Source: Alphaproteobacteria bacterium UBA7371 (GTDB lineage Bacteria; Pseudomonadota; Alphaproteobacteria; UBA8317). Taken from it: a stretch of 14,881 nt of DNA. A program made the position numbers and the translations under genes. The stretch is taken from the NCBI GenBank assembly GCA_002469865.1, contig DKOD01000144.1:1057-15937 (forward strand). The letters run 5' to 3'. This document shows, in pieces, positions 1 to 5,979 of this stretch. The notes under the pieces were generated by a model. The model was not told the origin of the DNA. It saw only the letters and a list, made by a program, of their open reading frames with translations, and did no database searches. The number at the start of each line of letters is the position of its first letter. The stretch's first letter is position 1.

Positions 1-554
1 ATTTTGCCCGATGTGGCCGCATCTGGGTTAAAATTACGTGCGGTCTTACGGAACACAAGGTTTCCTTCCGGATCAGCCTTCCAAGCCTTCACGATGGAAA
101 CATCACTGACAATACCCGCTTCCAAAATAAAGGTTTCACCATGGAATTCGCGATGCTCCTTACCTTCGGCCACCACGGTACCCACACCGGTCTTGGTGAA
201 AAATCCTGGGATACCGGCACCACCTGCCCGCAGCCGTTCCGCCAAAGTTCCTTGGGGGTTGAATTCTAGTTCCAACTCGCCGGACAAATATTGGCGCATG
301 AATTCTGCATTTTCCCCCACATAAGAGGAAACCATTTTCTTTACTTGTCTGGTGGCCAACAACAGACCGAGCCCGAAATCATCAACACCAGCATTATTGG
401 AAATCACGGTAAGGTCCTTGACGCCACTATCCCTCAGGGCAAGGATCAGGTTTTCAGGGATGCCACAAAGACCAAAACCACCTGCGGCAATGATCATGCC
501 ATCAAAGGTCAAGCCTTCCAAAGCTGATCGGGCATCAGGGTATAATTTGCTCAT
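1..554 (-). CDS. scoA: Succinyl-CoA:3-oxoacid CoA-transferase subunit A (3' end outside window)
   Basis: This subunit pairs with a B subunit to move CoA from succinyl-CoA to acetoacetate or a related 3-oxoacid in the cytoplasm. The reading frame stays open from the ATG at 552-554 to the window edge, giving 184 codons of a family that is usually about 230-235 residues. The N-terminus MSKLYPDARSALEGLTFDGM is followed by the CoA-transferase glycine-rich signature GGFGLCGIPENLI at about residues 25-37. Strongly conserved stretches follow, such as SNNAGVDDFGLG, SSYVGENAEF, ELEFNPQGTLAERLRAGG and KTARNFNP. A GGAG sequence lies about 8 bases upstream of the ATG and supports this start. The catalytic glutamate belongs to subunit B, which would be expected just downstream, outside this window. 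The wider CoA-transferase family also includes 3-oxoadipate enzymes, but the conserved stretches fit SCOT subunit A better. Confidence 0.93.
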   Translation of the reverse strand, partial: MSKLYPDARSALEGLTFDGMIIAAGGFGLCGIPENLILALRDSGVKDLTVISNNAGVDDFGLGLLLATRQVKKMVSSYVGENAEFMRQYLSGELELEFNPQGTLAERLRAGGAGIPGFFTKTGVGTVVAEGKEHREFHGETFILEAGIVSDVSIVKAWKADPEGNLVFRKTARNFNPDAATSGK

Positions 555-752
555 AAAATACTCCGGCTTGAAAAGAGGTTGAACCCCACGAATGAGAAGC
601 GACATTGGCCTAAGCAGCCGCCGGGATCAAGAATAGATTATTCGTCTTGCACATTGGCAAGAGCAACAAAATTTTGTGGTCAAAAAGATGCCATCAGCTT
701 AATGATCAACTTAGGGAAATGGCCCTGATTGCTTTTGTTGAAGGATATGTTG
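555..752. other. Divergent spacer between scoA and the dienelactone hydrolase gene
   Basis: This 198-base non-coding region should hold the promoters of both flanking genes. I see a short inverted repeat at 646-660 (CTTGC, six-base loop, GCAAG) and a small palindrome CAAAATTTTG just after it. On the minus strand AATAAT (637-642) could be a -10 for scoA, but its -35 partner is poor. No start codon with a good ribosome binding site and no RNA gene was recognised. Confidence 0.5.
741..745 (+). promoter_or_regulatory. Ribosome binding site that sets the hydrolase start
   Basis: AAGGA lies 7 bases before the ATG at 753. This makes 753 a better start than the in-frame TTG at 729, the ATG at 747 (too close) or the ATG at 759 (too far). 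Confidence 0.6.
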
Positions 753-1493
753 ATGAACATGATCACACGCCGCGAATTCCAGGCCACGGGTGCAAGCTTG
801 CTGGCCCTTTTGCTCACCGACAATGCTGCCCGTGCAGCAGCCATTGGCAAGCTCGAAGACATTGCTGTTGCTGGCATGAATTGCAAATTGGCCCGGCCTG
901 CGGGTGATGTCCATGGCGGCATCATTCTTATTCACGAATGGTGGGGCTTGAACGAACAGATGCAATCGGTGGCTGCTGCTTTGGCCGACGAAGGCTACCT
1001 GACCCTGGCCGTGGATCTTTTTGGTCGCGTGGCCACGAATGTGGATGAGGCCAAACAAAACACCCAATCTGTTGATGCCGCCAAGGCTGTTTCCCAACTA
1101 CAGGCGGCCAAGGATATGCTCGCCAAAGAAACAGGCAAGATTGCCACCATGGGCTTTTGCTTTGGCGGCGGTTGGTCCCTGGATGCATCACTGGCCATGC
1201 CCGTGGATGCCACCATCATTTATTATGGACGCTGCAAAAAATCAGCCGCTGAACTGGCCAAGCTGAATGGCCCGGTTCTTGGTCATTTTGGCAATCTCGA
1301 TAAGTTTATCAACACCGAAATGGTCGATGGTTTTGAAAAAGCCCTGGCCGAAGCCGGCAAAAAGGCAGAAATTTATCGTTATGATGCAGATCATGCCTTC
1401 GCCAACCCCACGACCGCCCGCTATGACGAAGGTGCCGCAAAACGCTCTTATGAGCTTAGCTTGGCTTTTTTGAAGGCCAATTTGCAGGCATAA
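753..1493 (+). CDS. Dienelactone hydrolase family protein with Tat-type signal peptide
   Basis: This is an alpha/beta-hydrolase of the dienelactone hydrolase (DLH) family, 246 residues from the chosen start. The catalytic triad is visible: nucleophile Cys136 in GFCFGGGWS, Asp183 in GNLDKF and His214 in DADHAFAN. Glu62 in HEWWGL matches the glutamate that holds the cysteine in characterised DLH enzymes. The N-terminus has a twin-arginine motif (TRREFQA, residues 5-11), a hydrophobic stretch (about 14-22) and an alanine-rich cleavage region (AARAAA), so export of the folded enzyme to the periplasm is inferred. The true substrate is unknown: the family hydrolyses dienelactones, but many members act on other lactones or esters. 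It diverges from scoA and converges with the iron permease gene. Nothing nearby suggests an aromatic degradation pathway apart from a general fit with CoA-transferase metabolism. Confidence 0.9.
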   Translation: MNMITRREFQATGASLLALLLTDNAARAAAIGKLEDIAVAGMNCKLARPAGDVHGGIILIHEWWGLNEQMQSVAAALADEGYLTLAVDLFGRVATNVDEAKQNTQSVDAAKAVSQLQAAKDMLAKETGKIATMGFCFGGGWSLDASLAMPVDATIIYYGRCKKSAAELAKLNGPVLGHFGNLDKFINTEMVDGFEKALAEAGKKAEIYRYDADHAFANPTTARYDEGAAKRSYELSLAFLKANLQA

Positions 1494-1512
1494 ATCTGTC
1501 AGCACATTGGGC

Positions 1513-1551
1513 AAAAATCAAAAAATCCCGGTGGGGTCAGCCCCGCCGGGA
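1513..1551 (-). terminator. Rho-independent terminator of the iron permease gene
   Basis: Positions 1526-1536 and 1541-1551 form an 11-bp stem (TCCCGGTGGGG with CCCCGCCGGGA, one G-U pair in the minus transcript) closed by a four-base loop. On the minus strand the stem is followed by six T, then GA, then five T, a typical terminator tail. The permease stop codon (1537-1539) is inside the loop. On the plus strand the stem has no T tail, so it would stop transcription from the hydrolase gene only weakly. Confidence 0.88.
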
Positions 1552-3042
1552 TAATGGCGGAAACACCAAAAGCACGGCCAAGAGCGATAAGAAGACCAAC
1601 AACAGGGCAGGCATGGCAGCATCGCCGTAATTTTCCAGCGAAGCCGATGTGAATGTGGCTATTGCCAATGTGTCAAAGCCAAAGGGGCGCAGCAAAAAGG
1701 TGGCCGGCAATTCTTTGAGCACATCCACCATCACCAAAATCATGGTGAGACCAGCAGGTCTGCGCAGGAGTGGCAGAACCACATGGGTGAGGCGCATCAC
1801 CAAACCTGCCCCCATAAGCATCGCCCTTTCGTCATGGACCCGCAGGTTGCCAGCCATCACCTGACCCAATTGGCCAGAACCCAGGGTGGCAAAGCGAAAG
1901 GTCAGGGCCAACCAAAGCCCCAAAAGGCCCCCAACGACACCCCCTGTGACCTGGCTTAAGGCCAGCACCCCCATGGCCACAGAAGCAGCAGGAACAGCAT
2001 AGCCGATCATGGCTGCCTGACCAAAGGCTGAGGCCCAACGGCCCTGACCGATGCGCCGCCATTCCACCAAGCCAGCAGATGCCAACACCGCCAACGCAAC
2101 GGAAAGCGCGAGGACAAAAGAATTCAACACCCCAACAGGCAGAGAATATGACGGCTGCAATAGGAACAAGGTCAGCAGAGGCAGCAGGAATCCTGCCATG
2201 ATGGGGATGGTCAACAACATGGCCAGACCCCAGCCCCGGACGCCGGTGACTTTTTTGGCGGTAAGACCACGCCCACGGTTGGAATCCCTAGCCTGGGCAA
2301 AACGTGAAACACGCTCCAGAAGAACAAAGGGCAGAACCAACAAAATGAGCAAACAGGAGAGCTTGAATGATGTGGGCAAGCTGCCCATGGCCGTCCAGGA
2401 ATCGATAATGGCCCAAGTTAATGTCGGCACGGCATAAAGTGATGCCACGCCATAATCATTCAGAATTTCCATGGCCACCAATGACAGACCAACCAATATT
2501 GGTGTGCGCAGCATGGGCAGGGCCACAGACCAAAACAGCCGCCAGGGTACGCCAGTCATCAGCCTTGCTGCTTCGATGGCCTGGGCAGCCCGGGGCATCG
2601 ACATGGCCACCAAACATGACAAATAGACATAAGGATAAAGGCCAAGACCTAGGATGAAGGACGCCCCGGTCTCATGGCGCAAATCCCATGGCCGCCAACG
2701 ATCAAACAGAAAACCGTCCAAGGGAGCCAAAAACAGCCGGCCCTCGCCCAAGCTTTCGGTGAAGGTGAAGGCAAGCACATAAGATGGCACTGCCAGGGGC
2801 AAAATAAGAGCACGCGCCAACAACCAACGCCCCGGCATATCATAGGCGACCACCAACCAAGCGCTTGCCACGCCCAACAGGCCAGCCACCAAACAACCTC
2901 CGAGAATGAGGCTCAGGCTGCCGCGTGCATAACGGGCCAAAACATGGTCATAAATATGCACAAACACATCATCAAATGGTGTGCTGATGGCCATAACAAA
3001 CAAAGCCATGAGGGGCAGCAGCAAAAGCCCACTTGTGATCAA
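1537..3042 (-). CDS. fbpB: FbpB/SfuB-type iron(III) ABC transporter permease
   Basis: This is an inner-membrane permease that would carry ferric iron delivered by a periplasmic binding protein, powered by a separate ATPase. The 501-residue frame has the fused double-permease layout of the Fbp/Sfu family, with about six hydrophobic segments in each half. The first half has a clear EAA loop (EAARLMTGVPWRLFWSVALP, about 157-176) and the second a matching one (MLMGAGLVMRLTHVVLP, about 408-424). KELPATFLLRPFGFDTLA near 443-460 is typical of iron permeases of this group. No ATG gives a full-length protein: the listed start is TTG at 3040-3042 without a clear ribosome binding site, and the frame is open upstream to a TGA near 3077. 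A Fur-box-like palindrome lies upstream and supports an iron role. The binding protein and ATPase genes are not in this window. Thiamine or phosphonate permeases share this layout, so the substrate is inferred. Confidence 0.9.
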   Translation of the reverse strand: MITSGLLLLPLMALFVMAISTPFDDVFVHIYDHVLARYARGSLSLILGGCLVAGLLGVASAWLVVAYDMPGRWLLARALILPLAVPSYVLAFTFTESLGEGRLFLAPLDGFLFDRWRPWDLRHETGASFILGLGLYPYVYLSCLVAMSMPRAAQAIEAARLMTGVPWRLFWSVALPMLRTPILVGLSLVAMEILNDYGVASLYAVPTLTWAIIDSWTAMGSLPTSFKLSCLLILLVLPFVLLERVSRFAQARDSNRGRGLTAKKVTGVRGWGLAMLLTIPIMAGFLLPLLTLFLLQPSYSLPVGVLNSFVLALSVALAVLASAGLVEWRRIGQGRWASAFGQAAMIGYAVPAASVAMGVLALSQVTGGVVGGLLGLWLALTFRFATLGSGQLGQVMAGNLRVHDERAMLMGAGLVMRLTHVVLPLLRRPAGLTMILVMVDVLKELPATFLLRPFGFDTLAIATFTSASLENYGDAAMPALLLVFLSLLAVLLVFPPLSRRG

Positions 3043-3087
3043 GGCTGGCCATGTAAGGATTCGTGTCGAAATAACGGGCGACCTTCA

Positions 3088-3108
3088 TGAGATTGATAAT
3101 AAATCTCA
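3088..3108. promoter_or_regulatory. Fur-box-like operator upstream of the iron permease
   Basis: The arms TGAGATT and AATCTCA are perfectly inverted around a 7-base centre. The inner 19-mer, GAGATTGATAATAAATCTC (3089-3107), matches the classical Fur consensus GATAATGATAATCATTATC at 14 of 19 positions by my hand count. It covers the candidate -10 of the permease gene, the usual placement for iron-dependent repression. Which regulator binds is inferred: some alphaproteobacteria use Irr or RirA instead of Fur. Confidence 0.6.
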
Positions 3109-3124
3109 AATAGACTTTTGCCCA
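3096..3124 (-). promoter_or_regulatory. Candidate promoter of the iron permease gene
   Basis: On the minus strand TGGGCA (3119-3124, 4 of 6 to the -35 consensus) is followed after 17 bases by TATTAT (3096-3101, 5 of 6 to the -10 consensus). The -10 sits in the centre of the Fur-box-like palindrome. Transcription would begin near 3088, just before a GAAGG that could serve as a ribosome binding site. Confidence 0.4.
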
Positions 3125-3141
3125 TGTTCCGGCAAGGGTAC

Positions 3142-3173
3142 TTGACACAAACATATGCTTATATCTTTATATG
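3142..3173 (+). promoter_or_regulatory. Promoter and candidate operator of the methionine operon
   Basis: A perfect -35 TTGACA lies at 3142-3147. The AT-rich segment behind it contains CATAT (3152-3156) and ATATG (3169-3173) as inverted arms around a central ATAT, plus a near repeat CTTATAT/CTTTATAT. With a 17-18 base spacer the -10 would fall at about 3165-3171 (weak, 3 of 6), so the transcript would start at or a few bases after the regulator's start codons. The palindrome overlaps both the promoter and the first ATG, which suits a repressor site. That the neighbouring ArsR-type protein binds here is an inference. Confidence 0.45.
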
Positions 3174-4094
3174 GTTATGAACATGAATTTGGATATTTTG
3201 GTGGAAGGCCTTAAGGCTGCTGGCGACGTAACCCGCCTGCGCTTGCTATGTCTTTGCGGCATGGGAGACATGTCGGTGGGGGACTTGGTGGAAATACTTG
3301 GTCAATCCCAACCCTCGGTTTCACGGCATTTGAAAATTCTCCATGCTGCGGGCCTCTTGGAGCGCCGGCAAGATGGTGCTTTTGTCTTTTACCGCATCCC
3401 GCCTGCTGGCCTCGCCCAACAATTGGTGGGCCTCATGGACCATGAAAGCCCATCACTCAAGGCTGATCATGCTGGCTACATCAGACTGGAGCAGGCACGC
3501 CACGAGGCCATTGCCCAACATTTTGCCAACCATGCCAATGAATGGGACGAATTGCGCGGTTCCTATTTGTCAGCCGCCGAAGTCGATGAACTTTTGACCA
3601 AATTGGTGGTGGCACACCAGCCATCCCATGTGCTTGATATTGGCACGGGCACCGGCCATGTGCTGGGCATCACCGGCGCCAGTGCCCAACACATGGCTGG
3701 CGTGGATATCTCAAGGGATATGCTCTCTCTTGCCCGCCAACGTTTGGGCGCTAAGGCCATGGGGAAGGATTTGGATCTTCGCCGGGCCGACATGAACCAA
3801 CTTCCCTTCGAAAATAATCAATTTGACCTGGCCAGCATGCATCTGGTCCTCCGCCATGCTGCCAATCCCGAGCGCGCATTGCGTGAAGCGGCAAGAATTC
3901 TCAAGCCCGGCGGTATTCTGGTGGTTCTTGATCTGGCGGCTGGCGCCATTGATGGCACCGATGATCAGCGCTCGGGCTTCCAGAAAGATGAAGTGCCCGG
4001 ATTTTTCCAATCCGCGGGCCTTCACCACGACCATACCATGGAATTAACCCAAGGAAGCCTAAAAGGTTTCTGCTGGCAGGCTCGCAAGGCATGA
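3171..4094 (+). CDS. sahR: ArsR-family regulator fused to a SAM-dependent methyltransferase fold (SahR-like)
   Basis: This is a 307-residue two-domain protein. Residues about 8-80 form an ArsR-type winged helix, with recognition helix GQSQPSVSRHLKILHAAGLL and wing RRQDGAFVFYRI. Residues about 110-307 form a class I methyltransferase fold: motif I VLDIGTGTGH (154-163), acidic residue in GVDIS (about 179), LPFENNQFDLA (211-221) and RILKPGGILVVLD (242-254). Regulators of this build in Proteobacteria, called SahR, sense S-adenosylhomocysteine and control methionine-cycle genes. The position directly upstream of metF, metH and metK fits that role. The arsenic/antimony ligand motif of ArsR (CVCDLC) reads SVGDLV here, so it is unlikely to be a metal sensor. 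Whether the methyltransferase domain is catalytic or only binds ligand cannot be told. Three in-frame ATGs (3171, 3177, 3183) all lack a ribosome binding site; the first is listed. Confidence 0.85.
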   Translation: MVMNMNLDILVEGLKAAGDVTRLRLLCLCGMGDMSVGDLVEILGQSQPSVSRHLKILHAAGLLERRQDGAFVFYRIPPAGLAQQLVGLMDHESPSLKADHAGYIRLEQARHEAIAQHFANHANEWDELRGSYLSAAEVDELLTKLVVAHQPSHVLDIGTGTGHVLGITGASAQHMAGVDISRDMLSLARQRLGAKAMGKDLDLRRADMNQLPFENNQFDLASMHLVLRHAANPERALREAARILKPGGILVVLDLAAGAIDGTDDQRSGFQKDEVPGFFQSAGLHHDHTMELTQGSLKGFCWQARKA

Positions 4095-4930
4095 ATATTT
4101 CCTTCGAATTATTTCCCCCTGCAACATCCAATGGCATCGGTAAGGTGGTGGAAATTGCAAGGCAATTGGCGGATTTCCAGCCAGACATGATTTCAGTTAC
4201 CTATGGCGCCGGTGGTTCAGGCCGCGAGCGTTCGTCACGATTGGTGGCCGAACTCAACAAACCAGGTTTTCCAGCCATCACCGCCCATATCACCCTGTCG
4301 GGACAATCCAAACAAGATGTGCTGCAGCAAATGGATGAATGGCAAGAACATGGCGTCAAAAGATTTGTCGCGCTGCGCGGTGACATGCCCGACATGGCCC
4401 GCCCCTTCAAACCCCATGGGGACGGATTTTCCTCATCATTGGACCTCATGGCTCATCTGGCATCCCATGGCGCCGAGGAAATCTATGGTGGCGCCTATCC
4501 TGAAGGCCACCCTGAATCCCCGAGCCAATCGGCTGAGTTGGATCATTTGAAGGCCAAGCAAGATGCTGGCGCCACCGCATTGATTACCCAGTATTTTTTT
4601 GAGGTTGATTGTTTTTTGCGCTTTCGGGACCGGGCCGAATCCCACGGCATCACGCTGCCCATCATCCCGGGCATCTTGCCGGTGGCAAATTTTGAAAAAG
4701 CCAAGGGCTTCTCCAAACGATGCGGGGCAAGCATTCCACAATTTGTTCATGACCGTTTTGCAGGGCTTCATAACAACCCCCATGAATCTGCGCTCATGGG
4801 CGCCAGCCTGACGGCGGAACTGGTGATGGAGCTTGCCGATGAGGGGGTTGAGCATTTCCATTTCTACACCCTCAACCGTGCGGACCTTTCTTTGACCGCC
4901 TGCCGCATGCTGGGGGTGCGCCCAACATGA
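4091..4930 (+). CDS. metF: 5,10-methylenetetrahydrofolate reductase
   Basis: This FAD-dependent cytoplasmic enzyme reduces 5,10-methylene-tetrahydrofolate to 5-methyl-tetrahydrofolate, the methyl donor for the MetH proteins encoded next. It has 279 residues, close to the family's usual 280-300. Recognisable parts are FELFPP near the N-terminus (Glu6, equivalent to the catalytic Glu28 of E. coli MetF), VTYGAGGS (36-43), ALRGDMP (Asp98, equivalent to Asp120), YGGAYPEGHPE (132-142), ITQYFFE (Gln167, equivalent to Gln183) and HFHFYTLNRAD (255-265). The ATG overlaps the stop of the regulator gene as ATGA, which fixes the start and implies translational coupling. No strong ribosome binding site of its own is visible. 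Confidence 0.97.
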   Translation: MNISFELFPPATSNGIGKVVEIARQLADFQPDMISVTYGAGGSGRERSSRLVAELNKPGFPAITAHITLSGQSKQDVLQQMDEWQEHGVKRFVALRGDMPDMARPFKPHGDGFSSSLDLMAHLASHGAEEIYGGAYPEGHPESPSQSAELDHLKAKQDAGATALITQYFFEVDCFLRFRDRAESHGITLPIIPGILPVANFEKAKGFSKRCGASIPQFVHDRFAGLHNNPHESALMGASLTAELVMELADEGVEHFHFYTLNRADLSLTACRMLGVRPT

Positions 4931-5979
4931 ACAAACAACAGCAACTCCAAAAGCTGATGGATGAGCGGATCCTTATCCTGGATGGTGCCATGGGCACCAT
5001 GATTCAAGAGGCACGTCTGAGTGAAGAGGAATTCCGGGGCGAACTGCTGGCTGACCATGATGGGGACTTGAAAGGCAATAATGACCTTTTGGTTCTCACC
5101 AACCCCAAGCTGATTGAGGAAATTCACACGGCCTACATCGAGGCGGGGGCTGATATCATTGAAACCAATTCCTTCAACGCCACAAGAATTTCGCAGTCAG
5201 AATACCGCCTTGCCCATCTGGCAGACCAGATCAACGAACAGGCCGTATGTTTGGCACGCCAGGCTGCAGATAAGGCTGAGGAGCGCCTTGGCCGCAGCAT
5301 TTTTGTTGCTGGCGCCATGGGGCCGACATCCAGGACGGCGTCTATTTCCCCCGACGTGAATGACCCCGGCAAAAGAAACGTGACCTTTGATGAATTGGCC
5401 GATGATTACCGCGATGCCGCCAGGGCTTTGGCGAGGGGCGGTGCCGATCTGTTTTTGGTGGAAACCGTCTTTGACACGCTCAATGCTAAGGCCGCCCTCT
5501 ATGCCATCATGGAGGTCAATGACGAATTGCAAGAGCCTTTGCCTATCTTTGTATCCGGCACCATCACCGACATGTCTGGCCGCACCCTATCGGGCCAAAC
5601 GGCCGAGGCCTTCTGGATCTCCATCGCCCATGCAAAACCCTTGGCGGTGGGCTTGAATTGCGCATTGGGACCAAAAGAGCTGCGTTCCTATGTGCATGAA
5701 TTATCCCGTGCATCCGACAGTCATATCCTCACCTATCCTAATGCCGGCTTGCCCAATGAAATGGGTGGCTATGACGAAACGCCTGAGGATATGGCCGCCC
5801 ATATCAGCGCTTGGGCACGTGACGGCCTGGTCAATATCGTGGGTGGCTGCTGTGGCACCACACCTGCCCATATCAAGGCCATGGCCAAATCTGTTGCGGG
5901 GATTAAGCCAAGACCCATTATTCCGGCGCCACCTGCTTTAAGGCTCTCTGGTCTGGAACCTTTTGAGGTGCGCGGATGA
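4927..5979 (+). CDS. metH: Methionine synthase, homocysteine-binding part (split MetH, subunit 1)
   Basis: This 350-residue protein is the zinc-dependent homocysteine domain of cobalamin-dependent methionine synthase made as a separate polypeptide. It binds and activates homocysteine for methylation by the cobalamin carried on the second part. It starts like full-length MetH (ILDGAMGTMIQ, 17-27). The three zinc cysteines are present: Cys245 in GLNCALGP, and Cys308-Cys309 in VGGCCGTTP. FVAGAMGPTSRTASISPDV (126-144) and SGTITDMSGRTLSGQT (210-225) are typical of this domain. It ends after a short linker where the folate domain would begin in one-piece MetH. It is joined to metF and to the second part by ATGA overlaps at both ends. 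A betaine-homocysteine methyltransferase is less likely because of the adjacent complementary MetH part. Confidence 0.95.
   Translation: MNKQQQLQKLMDERILILDGAMGTMIQEARLSEEEFRGELLADHDGDLKGNNDLLVLTNPKLIEEIHTAYIEAGADIIETNSFNATRISQSEYRLAHLADQINEQAVCLARQAADKAEERLGRSIFVAGAMGPTSRTASISPDVNDPGKRNVTFDELADDYRDAARALARGGADLFLVETVFDTLNAKAALYAIMEVNDELQEPLPIFVSGTITDMSGRTLSGQTAEAFWISIAHAKPLAVGLNCALGPKELRSYVHELSRASDSHILTYPNAGLPNEMGGYDETPEDMAAHISAWARDGLVNIVGGCCGTTPAHIKAMAKSVAGIKPRPIIPAPPALRLSGLEPFEVRG

Noticed and set aside
1..527. Plus-strand open frames at 4-324 and 291-527
   Set aside because: They are antisense to scoA, whose protein sequence is strongly conserved, and have no recognisable product.
1526..1551. 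Bidirectional terminator also serving the plus-strand hydrolase gene
   Set aside because: On the plus strand the A tract comes before the stem and no T tract follows, so only the minus-strand use is well supported.
3248..3300. CxC pair (Cys27, Cys29) in the ArsR domain as a possible metal site
   Set aside because: Aligned by eye with E. coli ArsR, the metal motif CVCDLC falls on SVGDLV here. The CxC lies one helix earlier, where it is not known as a ligand site, and the gene context points to SAH/SAM.
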